From CANKHA01 sp035652315 (GTDB taxonomy: Bacteria; Pseudomonadota; Alphaproteobacteria; Rhizobiales; Xanthobacteraceae): a stretch of 64,000 nucleotides of DNA. The stretch is taken from NCBI GenBank assembly GCA_035652315.1, contig DASREA010000086.1, forward strand, positions 1 to 64,000. The letters run 5' to 3'. Under the pieces are notes generated by a model that was given only the letters and a program-made list of their open reading frames with translations, searched no databases and was not told the DNA's origin. Every line of letters starts with the position of its first letter. The first letter of the stretch is position 1. Positions 36,167 through 46,200 of the stretch are shown one piece after another. The position numbers and the translations under genes were made by a program.

Positions 36167-37366
36167 ATGACCAAGAAACCCGATACCGGCAACAAACAGC
36201 GCGATCTAAAGCCGGACACTCGGCTCGTGACCGGCGGGCGCGACCCCGCCGCCTATCACGGCTTCGTCAATCCGCCGGTGCATCATGCCTCGACCGTGCT
36301 CTATCCAACGGCCGAGGACTTGCTTGCCCATCGCGGCCGCTATCACTACGGCCGCCGCGGAACGCCGACTTCCGAGGCGCTGGAACAGGCCTTGGCCGGG
36401 CTCGAGGGCCCGGCTTGCGCGGGCGTGGCGCTGACGCCGTCGGGGCTGTCTGCCATCTCCACCGCCCTGCTCTCGGTTCTCGATGCCGGCGACCACATCC
36501 TGGTGAGCGACAGTGTTTATCAGCCTACGCGCACGCTTTGCGACACGCTGCTCAAGCGCCTCGGCATCGAAACGAGCTATTACGACCCGCTGATCGGAGC
36601 CGGCATTGCGACGCTGTTCAAGCCGAATACGCGGGCCGTATTCGTCGAAAGCCCCGGTTCGCTATCGTTCGACGTGCAGGACGTTCCCGCCATCGCCGCC
36701 GCAGCGCACGCCAAGAGCGCGCTCGTGGTGATGGACAACACCTGGGCAACGCCACTTTATTTCCGCGCGCTCGACTTCGGAGTCGATCTGGCGATCCAGG
36801 CCGGCACCAAATACATCGGCGGCCACGCCGATGTGATGATCGGCTCGATCGCGGCCAATGCCGCGGCCTGGCCGCGGCTGTCGCAGAGCGTCGGTACGCT
36901 CGGACTTTGCGTGGGGCCGGACGACATCTATCTGGCGCTGCGCGGTCTGCGCACGCTCGGCGTGCGGCTCGCCCGGCATCAGGAGTCGGCGCTGCGTATT
37001 GCACGCTGGCTGCAGCAGCGGCCGGAGATCTCGCGCCTGATTTATCCGGCGTTGGAAAGCGACCCCGGCCACGCGATCTGGCTGCGCGATTTCTCCGGCG
37101 CCTGCGGCTTATTCACGGTCGTCTTCAAGCCGGCCGCAGCGACGGCGGTGCGCGCTTTTCTCGACTCGCTGCAATTGTTCGGCCTCGGCTTTTCCTGGGG
37201 CGGCTTTGAGAGCCTGGCACTGCCGTTCGATTGTTCGGGCGCCCGTACCGCGACGCGATGGAGTCCGGGCGGACCGACGATCCGCTTTCACATTGGCTTG
37301 GAAGATGTGGAGGATCTGATCGCCGATCTCGAGCGCGGATTTGCCGCGCTTGCCGCCGCGCACTGA
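36167..37366 (+). CDS. metC: Cystathionine beta-lyase
   Basis: 399 residues, a PLP enzyme of the Cys/Met metabolism family. The PLP lysine is at 215 (AGTKYIGGHADVMIGS). Blocks RYHYGRRGTPTSEALEQALAGLEG, VVMDNTWATPLYFRAL and GLGFSWGGFESLALP fit MetC, which cleaves cystathionine to homocysteine, pyruvate and ammonia. Cysteine desulfhydrase side activity is common in the family. The protein starts with a lysine-rich N-terminus. The upstream gap has no visible SAM riboswitch. Confidence 0.93.
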   Translation: MTKKPDTGNKQRDLKPDTRLVTGGRDPAAYHGFVNPPVHHASTVLYPTAEDLLAHRGRYHYGRRGTPTSEALEQALAGLEGPACAGVALTPSGLSAISTALLSVLDAGDHILVSDSVYQPTRTLCDTLLKRLGIETSYYDPLIGAGIATLFKPNTRAVFVESPGSLSFDVQDVPAIAAAAHAKSALVVMDNTWATPLYFRALDFGVDLAIQAGTKYIGGHADVMIGSIAANAAAWPRLSQSVGTLGLCVGPDDIYLALRGLRTLGVRLARHQESALRIARWLQQRPEISRLIYPALESDPGHAIWLRDFSGACGLFTVVFKPAAATAVRAFLDSLQLFGLGFSWGGFESLALPFDCSGARTATRWSPGGPTIRFHIGLEDVEDLIADLERGFAALAAAH

Positions 37367-37373
37367 ACCGCGC

Positions 37374-37709
37374 TCACATAGCCGGCGCCGCACCCTGGCC
37401 CCGGTCGCGCAGCAGAAATTGCAGGTTGCGGAGATAGACGAAAACGCCGAATGCCTGCCCGATGATGAAAACCGGGTCCTTGCGGTAAATGGCATAGCCC
37501 AGGAGCATGAATCCGCCGCCGATGGAGAAGAACCAAAACGCCATCGGCACGACGCTGCGGCCCGCTCGCTCCGAGGCGATCCACTGCACGACAAAGCGCA
37601 TGGCGAACATCGCCTGCGCAATGTAGCCGATCAAAATGCCCCATTCGAGATTGCCAAGAAACACGTCGTGCAGGTAGTTGCCTGCTTGGCGGGCAATATC
37701 AGCGAGCAT
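37374..37709 (-). CDS. LAB_N domain membrane protein
   Basis: 111 residues with about three membrane helices. It matches the lipid-A-disaccharide synthase N-terminal (LAB_N) domain, seen as LIGYIAQAMFAMRFVVQWIASERAGRSVVPMAFWFFSIGGG. These stand-alone proteins often accompany a GT2 polyprenyl-phosphate glycosyltransferase, as here: its start overlaps the end of that gene by 11 bases. They are thought to take part in the handling of polyprenyl-linked sugars for lipid A or LPS decoration. The molecular role is inferred from context. Confidence 0.88.
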   Translation of the reverse strand: MLADIARQAGNYLHDVFLGNLEWGILIGYIAQAMFAMRFVVQWIASERAGRSVVPMAFWFFSIGGGFMLLGYAIYRKDPVFIIGQAFGVFVYLRNLQFLLRDRGQGAAPAM

Positions 37710-38457
37710 TGGATTTCACCTCCGAAACTTCAGGCACGCGCCGGCGCCGCCGGATCAGCCACCAGACCCCGGCAAGGTCAAGAATGCCGACCCATAGCCG
37801 GTCCCACATTCCGTAATTGGAAACACCATGACCGCGCGGACGGTCGACCACATCCACATAACCGACGCCATAGCCTTCGCGTTTGACCAGCGCCGGCAGA
37901 AAGCGATGCAGGCCGTCGAAATAAGGTAAATTCAAGAACAGATCGCGCCGGATCGCCTTCAGGCCGCAGCCGGTGTCGCGGGTGCCGTCGCGGAGAATCG
38001 CACTGCGCACACCGTTGGCGATGCGCGACTGCAATTTCTTGAATCCGCTCGCCTTGCGGCCGACCCGTTGCCCGGCCACGAGGCCGAGATGCGGCGAATC
38101 CGCCAGCAATTGAACCAGGGCCGGAATGAATTTCGGATCGTTTTGGCCGTCGCCATCAAGAGTGACGACGATCGCGCCCCGCGCGGCCTTGCCGCCGCTG
38201 CGCACTGCCGCCGATTGCCCGCACGACGCGGCATGCTTGAGCTGACGCAAATAGGGCCGGCTCGCCATCAGACCGATCAGTTCCGCGGCGGTCCCGTCGG
38301 TCGATCCATCGTTGACATAGACGATCTCGTAGCTGAATCGGCCGTCCAGCGCCGCCGAAATCTCATCGACGAGCGGCCCGATATTGCCCGCCTCGTTGCG
38401 AACAGGGACGACGACAGAGACGGCCGGCGCGGCCACACGCATTTCACCGTCATTCAT
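37699..38457 (-). CDS. GT2 glycosyltransferase, dolichol-phosphate mannose synthase-like
   Basis: 252 residues. The nucleotide-sugar site begins SVVVPVRNEAGNI; the metal motif is TLDGDGQNDP, and the acceptor region is AILRDGTRDTGCGLKAIRRDLF. One hydrophobic segment near the C-terminus (about 222-238, LWVGILDLAGVWWLIR) may anchor it to the membrane. Enzymes of this type (DPM1, ArnC-like) load a sugar on polyprenyl phosphate at the inner face of the membrane. Partners are the LAB_N gene downstream and PAP2 and GT39-type genes upstream. Confidence 0.88.
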   Translation of the reverse strand: MNDGEMRVAAPAVSVVVPVRNEAGNIGPLVDEISAALDGRFSYEIVYVNDGSTDGTAAELIGLMASRPYLRQLKHAASCGQSAAVRSGGKAARGAIVVTLDGDGQNDPKFIPALVQLLADSPHLGLVAGQRVGRKASGFKKLQSRIANGVRSAILRDGTRDTGCGLKAIRRDLFLNLPYFDGLHRFLPALVKREGYGVGYVDVVDRPRGHGVSNYGMWDRLWVGILDLAGVWWLIRRRRRVPEVSEVKSNAR

Positions 38458-38503
38458 GGCCGGACCCCGATCGGAGACATCGCGCAGCACCTAACGAAGC
38501 TTG

Positions 38504-39367
38504 TTATGGAATCAAGAGCAGCCGCGCGGCAACCTGTTTGATGCGGCGCCATGACGGCGGAGTTAATGGGTTAATCGAGCCATTGGCGTCAACCGTAAAG
38601 CCAAGCCGCCGCAGGGCAAACCAGCGCCGCACCGCCCATGCCCCCACCGCGCCGATGATCGCCCCGGCAAGGACGTCGCTTGGAAAATGCGCGGCGAGCG
38701 CCACGCGGCTGATCATAATGACCGCCGCGTAGAACCACATGACCAGACGCGCCTGCGGCCAAACCGCCCCGATCGCGATCGCCGCCGCGACGACATTGGT
38801 GGCGTGGCCGGACGGCAGGCTGGTGTAATCCTCTTTCCAGGCGAAGGGCGCGTAGAGAAAGGCGTCCGTCGCGCCGGAAAGATAGGGCCGCCCGCGCCCG
38901 ACAAGCCGCTTCGCGATGCTGGTGAATAGCCCCGGCACGCCGATGGCCAGGAAAATGAAGCCGAGCCGCACGACCAATGCCGCGAGCACCCGTTGCGAAA
39001 CGCGGGAAAGCATCTGCAACGGGCTCGCGGCGATGAGCAGAATGCCGATGCCGAGAGGCAGGAGAAACCACCCCGATTTGCCGAAATCCGTGACGGTCGC
39101 GAAAAAGGCCAAGACCCAACGCGGCAGCCGCCGCTGCGCCATCTCGTCGATCCACCAGTCCAACCCGATGATCGTGACGACAAAGAGAAACAGCAACGCG
39201 CCGGCGATTACCCACTGGCGGCGCGTCGGCGGCCAAAGCGGGCGCGCGCGCGCAGCCATCGCCTTGCGCGGCGGGCGCAGCAAGGTCGCAATCCAAGCGG
39301 CCAGGTTCGCGCCCATGCGCGGCACCATTGACCGGTCTTGCCGCAAATCGCCGGACGGTTGACTCAT
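38504..39367 (-). CDS. PAP2 family membrane phosphatase
   Basis: 287 residues. The three phosphatase motifs are all present: KRLVGRGRP, PSGHAT and SRVALAAHFPSDVLAG, separated by membrane helices. Six helices are likely, the first at about 47-63. PAP2 enzymes in such clusters dephosphorylate lipid A or polyprenyl pyrophosphates at the periplasmic face. Its start ATG overlaps the stop of the glycosyltransferase gene (ATGA), so translation is coupled. LpxE-like activity is possible but not shown. Confidence 0.88.
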   Translation of the reverse strand: MSQPSGDLRQDRSMVPRMGANLAAWIATLLRPPRKAMAARARPLWPPTRRQWVIAGALLFLFVVTIIGLDWWIDEMAQRRLPRWVLAFFATVTDFGKSGWFLLPLGIGILLIAASPLQMLSRVSQRVLAALVVRLGFIFLAIGVPGLFTSIAKRLVGRGRPYLSGATDAFLYAPFAWKEDYTSLPSGHATNVVAAAIAIGAVWPQARLVMWFYAAVIMISRVALAAHFPSDVLAGAIIGAVGAWAVRRWFALRRLGFTVDANGSINPLTPPSWRRIKQVAARLLLIP

Positions 39368-41085
39368 GGCCGTTCCGCTTGCGACCGGTAGACGGCAATC
39401 GAGAGGAAATGACCGCCGCTGAAATCGATGGCTTCGAAGCGCGGTCCCGCTGCATAGCGCAAGCCGATGGCGTCGGCGCGCGTGACGAAACTGCGTTCCT
39501 GCCGGGACTCGACAAAGGCCAGGCGGCAGCCGCCGAGCGCGAGGAAATCCGCCGCGCCGCGCCCATCGGTCAGGATGGTTCTCGTGCCGCCGAGGAAGAT
39601 CAGGCTCGGCTCCTGGTATCCGGCGGAGACGGCAGGTCCCGCGCAACCGGATTGACGCTCGATGCGCGCCAGGGTGACGCTCGGAAACAATTCGGTCATC
39701 GCCGGAAGAAGCGCGCCATAAACCGTAAGGGCCATGAAGATCGAGGCCGCGGCGGCGCGCAAGAGCGACTTCTCGGCGCCATCGGCCTCGTAAAGCCGCC
39801 AGGCCAGCAGGCCCATGATCAATGCAGCGGCAGCAAAAGGCCAAGCCAACAGGTGCAGATCGTGGGTGAGGTAAACAGCGCCGATGATCACGCCGACGCC
39901 GGCGACGAGCGGGATGATGAACCACCAAGACGCGCCGTACACGAGCCAGCGCCGCTGCGAAAGCACGCCGGCGTTCATGGCGCCGGCAGCCAATATCGCG
40001 ATCGCCGGATAGAGCGGCAGCACGTAATGCGGCAGCTTGGTCGCGACGATTTCGAACACGATCCAGCTCGGCACGATCCAGGCCAAAAGAAAGCGCGTGC
40101 CCCATTCGTGCCGCGCCGCCCAGACCGCGGGCGCGGCCAGCGCGGCGAGCGGCGCCGCCGGCCAGAAGGTCAACCAAAACAGCAGGAGGTAAGTCCCCGG
40201 CGGCGCACCATGCGTTTCCTGGCCGGACGCCACCTTCTCCAGCAAATCCTTGCCGATGGAGTCGATCAGAAACGTGTCGCCGGCGCGATGCATGATCGCC
40301 GCGAACCAGGGCAGGCATAACAGCAGCACCCATAGCAACCCCGGCAAAGGACGGAGCTGCCACAGCCACCGCGCCGATCGATCGGCGAACGTGAGCGTGC
40401 CCACAGTAAGTCCGGCAACCATGACGATGACGGGCCCTTTCAGTAAAATTCCGCCCGCGAGCGCTGTCCAAAAGATGGCCGGCAGCGTCAGGCCTTGCAG
40501 CACGCTAGGTGGGTCGCCCCGGCTCAAATAGATCCGCGCCAGCGCGCCCATGGCGGCGACGGTCGCGCACAGCAGCATCGCGTCGGTCTTGGCGAGCCGT
40601 GCCTCGACCCCGAGAAGGATCGAGCTTGCCAGCATGACGCCCGCCAGCACCGCTGCGCGGCGCGAGGCAAAAGCCAATGTCGTCCAATAGGTGAGCAGCA
40701 CCGCGCCGATCGCGCCGAGCAACGACGGGATGCGGTAGAGCCAGATTGTCGTATGTGCGTTAGCAATACCTGCGGCTTCGGCGCCGTTCACGACGGCAGC
40801 CTGCAGCCAGTAGATGCCGGCCGGTTTTTTGTAGCGCACTTCGTCCTGAAAGCGGATGTCGATATAGTCGCCGGTCTCCACCATCTGTTTCGTCGCTTGG
40901 GCGAATCGCGCCTCATCGCGGTCAACGGGAGGAATCTGAAAAAATCCAGGAAGAAAGGCGATCAGCGCCAGCGCCAGTAGCAGCGCGGAGGCCCGCGCAT
41001 GAGAGGCGACGGCAAAATCGACCAGCGCCGGAAGGCCTTTCCACGCCTGCGACGCGCGCCGTGTATCGCTTTTGCTGATCGTCAT
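39364..41085 (-). CDS. GT39/ArnT-type membrane glycosyltransferase
   Basis: 573 residues with a long series of membrane helices. The first periplasmic loop has the PMT/ArnT signature FLPGFFQIPPVDRDEARFAQATKQM, with the catalytic Asp-Glu pair, and next RYKKPAGIYWLQA. Such enzymes move a sugar from a polyprenyl carrier to lipid A or another acceptor in the periplasm. The start at 41085 lies 65 bases after pbpC. The in-frame extension further upstream is within pbpC and is not coding. The sugar transferred cannot be read; aminoarabinose, galacturonate or hexoses are all possible. Confidence 0.88.
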   Translation of the reverse strand: MTISKSDTRRASQAWKGLPALVDFAVASHARASALLLALALIAFLPGFFQIPPVDRDEARFAQATKQMVETGDYIDIRFQDEVRYKKPAGIYWLQAAVVNGAEAAGIANAHTTIWLYRIPSLLGAIGAVLLTYWTTLAFASRRAAVLAGVMLASSILLGVEARLAKTDAMLLCATVAAMGALARIYLSRGDPPSVLQGLTLPAIFWTALAGGILLKGPVIVMVAGLTVGTLTFADRSARWLWQLRPLPGLLWVLLLCLPWFAAIMHRAGDTFLIDSIGKDLLEKVASGQETHGAPPGTYLLLFWLTFWPAAPLAALAAPAVWAARHEWGTRFLLAWIVPSWIVFEIVATKLPHYVLPLYPAIAILAAGAMNAGVLSQRRWLVYGASWWFIIPLVAGVGVIIGAVYLTHDLHLLAWPFAAAALIMGLLAWRLYEADGAEKSLLRAAAASIFMALTVYGALLPAMTELFPSVTLARIERQSGCAGPAVSAGYQEPSLIFLGGTRTILTDGRGAADFLALGGCRLAFVESRQERSFVTRADAIGLRYAAGPRFEAIDFSGGHFLSIAVYRSQAERP

Positions 41086-41150
41086 ACCGCCTTGCCGAAA
41101 TTGGCGCGGACCATAATGAAAAGGCTGGCCCAGGGAAAGGACGCCGGACG

Positions 41151-43211
41151 TTACTGTACGCGCACGGTGACGCTGTCGGCGGCGCCCCGGCTGTCGGTCA
41201 CGGTCAAGCGCACGAAGCCCGGTCCTTGCGGGGAAAAGAATAGCGTGCGCTTGCCGGTATTCGAGGCCAATGGCACGCCGTCCGCCAGCACGGTCAGCGG
41301 GCCGTTGCCCGTAACCTTTACCGGCACCGGGTCGAATCCTCCTTCCTTCGAGCGGGTCAATTCCAGTCGCACACCGTTCGGCGGGAACATAACGTGCGGC
41401 CGCTTCTCCGCGTTCGCCGCCATATTGCCCTCGCCGCCGAAATGCTGCAGCGGCGGCGGCAAACCAGCATTGGTGGCAGTAATGACGCCTTTGGGAGCGG
41501 GCGGCAGGCGCGCCGGGGCGATGCCGCTGCGCGCGAAAGCATCGAACAAGATCGGCGCCGCGGCGCCGCGCCCAATCATGCCGGGAACCGGTGCGCCATC
41601 GGGCCGGCCGACCCAAACGCCGATGGTCAGCTTGCCGTCAAAGCCGACGGCCCAAGCATCACGGTAGCCGTAGGACGTACCGGTCTTATAGGCGATGCGG
41701 CCCTGCGGGGCATTCTCCGGCGGCGGCGTGCCGAGCAAGACATTGCCGATATACCAAGCGGCGACCGCATCGAGCAGCCTCCGCCGGCTCTCAGCGGGTG
41801 CCGCTGCGTTTTCTACCAGCGGCATCGCCGTGCCGAGACGCGCCAGCCCGGTATAGAGCATCGTCAGATCGGTCAGCGAAATGCCGACGCCGCCTAATCC
41901 CATTGCCAGGCCCGGTGAATCGCCTTCCGGCAATACCAACGAAGCCCCCGCTTGCATTAGCCGGGCCCGCAGGCGGCTCGCACCGACCTTGTCGAGCACT
42001 GCAACCGCCGGAACATTTAACGACAGTTGCAAAGCGCGGCGCACGGTTACCGTGCCCTGAAAGGTCTGATCGAAATTTTCCGGCGCATAGCCGCCGTAGC
42101 GCACGGGTCGGTCGTCAATCAGTGTTTCCGGATGGATGAGGCCGTCCTCGAGGCCAAGGCCATAGATGAAAGGCTTGAGCGTCGAGCCGGGCGAACGCAG
42201 CGCGCGCGCCATGTCGACCTGCCCGGCGCTGCGGTCGTCGAAATAGTTCGCCGAGCCGACATGGGCGAGCATCTCGGCACTGCCGTTATCGACGGCGACG
42301 ATGGCCACGGAGATATTCGGGCCGAGCGCATGGGCGCGTTCGCCCGCGAGCGTTTCCAGCCTGGCTTGCAACGCGGCGTCGATCGTCAGCTGCAGCGTCT
42401 TGAGCGAAGGCGCCACCGCCACCGCTTCATCTGCGGCGTGCGGCGCCAGCACCGGCATCGCCTTGCGTGCGCCGGGCATCGGCTCTGCCCTGGCCTGCGC
42501 GATTTCGTCGGCGGGCATAAGGCGCGCCGCCGCAAGACGGTCGAGCACGCGTTCGCGTGCGCGCCGTGCGGCCGGCGCGAAACGGTCCGGCCGCCGCGCT
42601 TCCGGCGATTGCGGCAGCGCCACCAGCAAAGCCGCTTGCCCGGGCGTGAGCCGCGCCGGCTCCTTGCCAAAATAGGCGAGCGATGCCGCGCGTACGCCTT
42701 CCAGGTTGCCGCCGAACGGCGCAAGACTGAGATAAAGGTCGATGATTTCGCGCTTCGTCAGCGCCCGTTCGAGTTCGATCGCGCGCACGATCTCCTTCAG
42801 CTTGACGGATATCGTGCGCTCGTTGCGCGGATCGAGCAGCCGTGCCACCTGCATGGTCAATGTCGAGCCGCCGGAAACGACATGGCCGTAGCGCAGCCAT
42901 TGCCAAGCGGCGCGGCCGAGCGCCAGCAGATCAACGCCGCGATGCTGGTAAAAGCGCTTGTCCTCATAGGCTAGGAGTTGCTTGAGGTAGCGTGGATCGA
43001 TGTCGGCTACCGTCGTCCGAAGCCGCCAGCGCCCTTCGCTAATCGGATAGGGCCGCAGCAGCCGGCCGTTTCGATCGAGCACGACGGTCGAATATTCCAA
43101 GGCGCGCACCCGCGGCATGGGATCGAGTGCCGCGAAGACCACGGCAGTGCCGAGCGATGCGACGGCGATGGCCGATGCCGCGAGGCAAGCGATGCGCGCC
43201 CTGCGTTTCAT
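41151..43211 (-). CDS. pbpC: Penicillin-binding protein 1C
   Basis: 686 residues. A short cytoplasmic tail and one membrane helix (about 7-28) precede the GT51 glycosyltransferase (EDKRFYQHRGVD, GGSTLTMQ). The transpeptidase has SPGSTLKP, SLN (LSLNVPA) and KTGTS. The C-terminal BiPBP_C domain (about 590-686) marks class 1C. In E. coli pbpC lies next to the alpha-2-macroglobulin gene yfhM. The same pair is seen here, with the pbpC start overlapping the macroglobulin stop by four bases. This supports a repair role for cell wall damaged where the macroglobulin traps proteases. Confidence 0.95.
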   Translation of the reverse strand: MKRRARIACLAASAIAVASLGTAVVFAALDPMPRVRALEYSTVVLDRNGRLLRPYPISEGRWRLRTTVADIDPRYLKQLLAYEDKRFYQHRGVDLLALGRAAWQWLRYGHVVSGGSTLTMQVARLLDPRNERTISVKLKEIVRAIELERALTKREIIDLYLSLAPFGGNLEGVRAASLAYFGKEPARLTPGQAALLVALPQSPEARRPDRFAPAARRARERVLDRLAAARLMPADEIAQARAEPMPGARKAMPVLAPHAADEAVAVAPSLKTLQLTIDAALQARLETLAGERAHALGPNISVAIVAVDNGSAEMLAHVGSANYFDDRSAGQVDMARALRSPGSTLKPFIYGLGLEDGLIHPETLIDDRPVRYGGYAPENFDQTFQGTVTVRRALQLSLNVPAVAVLDKVGASRLRARLMQAGASLVLPEGDSPGLAMGLGGVGISLTDLTMLYTGLARLGTAMPLVENAAAPAESRRRLLDAVAAWYIGNVLLGTPPPENAPQGRIAYKTGTSYGYRDAWAVGFDGKLTIGVWVGRPDGAPVPGMIGRGAAAPILFDAFARSGIAPARLPPAPKGVITATNAGLPPPLQHFGGEGNMAANAEKRPHVMFPPNGVRLELTRSKEGGFDPVPVKVTGNGPLTVLADGVPLASNTGKRTLFFSPQGPGFVRLTVTDSRGAADSVTVRVQ

Positions 43212-46200
43212 TTCCGTGCCGAAATCTCGATCGTGCCCGTAGCGCTGCGGCCGAATCGGTCGGGGCGGTACATGTCCTCGACGGTGGCCTGCGGCAACGT
43301 GTATTTGCCCGGCGTCACCGCGCGCACGATGTAAGCGACGCTGAACACCGCTGGATCCTGTTTCTTGCGGTCGAAGGCGGCGGTGAAACGATCATCGCGG
43401 AACTCGGCGCTCGCGGCCTCGGCGGGCGCCTGGATCCAGGGCAGCGCGTCGGTATCGCCCGAGGAAACGAGATGCGGATTGTCGATCTCGAACCCGGCCG
43501 GAAGATAATCCGACACCACCACGCGCCCGAACTGCGGCTGCGCTTCGGTGACACGCAGCACCACCGCGAAGCGTTCGTTCTGCTTCGCATGCGCAGGATC
43601 GGCGGGCTCGCCTTCCGGGGTAAAAAACTCACGCTCGATCTTGAAGCCGCTGTCAGTCGGCGGTTCGGCAACGAGCGGCGCGCCGGAAACCGAAACCACG
43701 GCCTGGACCGCGCCCTCCCCGGTATTCGTCACTTTCAGCGGACCCCTTTCGAGATCGAGTGCGCCAAGATTGCGGTAGAACGCGCCGCGGCGTTGCGTAC
43801 CGGCGACGTCGAGCGAGATGCCGCTCGCCTCCTTGATGATGGCGCGGGCGGCGAGCACGAGCCAAGCGTCTTCCTGCGTCGAGGTGAAGCGGCTGAGCCC
43901 GCGCGCCGCCTCGACGCGCGCCACCGCCTTGGTGATTGTCGCCGGTTGGGCGCCCCCTTCGGAGGCAAGCGCCACCATCGCGGCGGCATCGCGCAACGCC
44001 GAGCCGTAATCGGTGCGGCCGATTTCGATGCCCGGGCTGTCCGGCATCGAATCCACCGCTACGGCATAGACGCGCTCCGCCCGCGATTTGTCGCCGAGCA
44101 TGCCGAGCGCAGCGCCGATCTGAGCTTTCGCGATCGGCGTCGCCAGCGCACTGAGCTTGGTATCGGCGAGATAGCGTAGGTCGCCGGCCGGCGCGACGCC
44201 GTTGCGCGCCAGGACGTAAAGGGCATAGGCGAGATCGCGGCCGCCGTTCTTGGGCACCTCCGGGGCATAGCTGACGAAATTGCGCAAGCGCTCGATGGCC
44301 ATCTTGAACGGCCCATCGGGCACGGCGATCCCGCGTTCGCGCGCGCGGGTGAGGAAGTCGGTCACATAGGCGTCGAGCCAGACATCGTCGCCGCCGGCCG
44401 ACCAGAGGCCGAAGGAGCCGTTCGCCCCTTGGCGCGCCAGCACCCTTTCGACGATGTCACGAATGGCGGCATCCGAATCGGCGCCGGGCGGGACGTAACC
44501 GGCGCTGGCGACGTCCTTGGCGTAGAGGAGCGCCATGGCGCGGCTCGTGAGCTGCTCGGAGCAAGCGAAGGGATAACGATCAAGCTCGCCGAGCACGGCC
44601 GCAGCATCGAGGGCCGGCGACGAGCCGACCGAAAGCGCCACCGCGCCGCTGCCCGGGATCAGATCGGTAAACAGGTCCCGCGAGAGCACGATGCTTTCCC
44701 CCTTGGCCAAGGTGCGCACCGTGCGGCGCGTCAAAGTTCGCGTCGCCGGATGGACATCGAGCGTGTAACTGCGCGCGATTGAAAGGCCTCCCGGGCCCGT
44801 GAGCCGTACGCTGATCTCATTATTGCCGATCTTGCCCGCCGTAAGCGGCACCAGCGCGTAATTGCGTTGCTTAGCGTCGAGATGCAGCGTCTTGGTCGTG
44901 CCGTCTGCCACGACCGGGCTGCCCTCGCTGCGCACAGCTAAAGTATAATCGCCGGCCACTCCGTCGGTGTTGTCGAGATCGATCCGCATCGTCGCCTGGT
45001 CGCCGGTCAGCAGGAAGCGCGGCAGGCTCGTGGTGAGAACCACCGGATCGCGCACCGCCACATCGCCGCTGGCATGGCCCACCTTGTCCTTGCTCCAGGC
45101 GACGGCCATGACTCGCACCGAGCCGGCGAAATCCGGGATGCTGAAATTCACCTCGGCTTTGCCGCCGGTGCCGACGGTCACGATGCCCGAATAGAGCGCG
45201 AGCGGAGGTTGCGAAGGCGGGTTGCCTTGCAATTCGGGCCCGCCGGCATCGCCGCCACTTCGCACCTGGCCGCGCGCGCCCTGCATGCCATCGATCAGCT
45301 CGCCGTAAAGATCGCGCAGCTCGACGCTGAGGCGGCGCTGGCCCAAATAATAATCCTCGGGGGATGGCGGCTTGTAATTGGTGAGATTCAAGATGCCGAC
45401 GTCGACGGCGGCGACAACCACCCGGGCCTCTTCGCCGGCAGCAAGGCCGTCGATCTTCAACGGCACGGCCAGCGTGTTATTCGGGCGCATCGTCTGCGGC
45501 AACGTCATATCGACCGCCAGCGTGTGCGCCTTGCGATCGATGGAAAACCACTGCACCCCGATGGCGCGGCCCGGCATATGCCGCTGCTCGACATCGAGCG
45601 GCCGGCGCAGCGTGGCCAGGACATAGGCGCCGGTTCCCCAATCGCGTCCGACGTCGATAGTGAACTTGTTTTCGCCTGCCCTGACGTCACGGGCCATCGT
45701 GGTGATCAGCTTGTCGCTGAAGACATTGAGAGTGAGGCGGCCTGCCACGCGAGCATTGACGGCAACGGTCATGGAATCGCCGGGCCGGTATTCCGGCTTA
45801 TCGAGGGCGAGCTCCAGCATGTCCGGCGTTTCGCCGGCGGCTTCGGCATACCAGCCGGCATCGAAGGTCAATGAGCTCGCGGGCAGGTTGCCATCGCTGC
45901 TGGCGATTTCCAGGCGATACCGGCCGAGCGAGATCGGCAGCGACAATTGCGCCGGCTTTTCGGCACCGACGTCGATCGTGCCGTCTGCGACGCGCCGCGT
46001 CGTCTTCACTGGCTCGAACTGCCACTCGCCTTCCTGCTTGTACCATTGATATCGCGTGTCGATGCGCAGCAGCTCATAACGCAGCCCCGCTTGCCCGAGC
46101 TTGGACCCGTCGGGCGCCGCCACCACCACATCGAAGCGTGCCTGATCGCCCTCTCCCAGCGAACGGCCGGAGAACAGTGGCTTGATGCCGATCATCGGAC

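Noticed and set aside
36160..37209. Frame of 349 codons overlapping metC on the same strand
   Set aside because: It is metC read in another phase; Arg-rich sequence without family features, while metC keeps its PLP lysine and all motifs.
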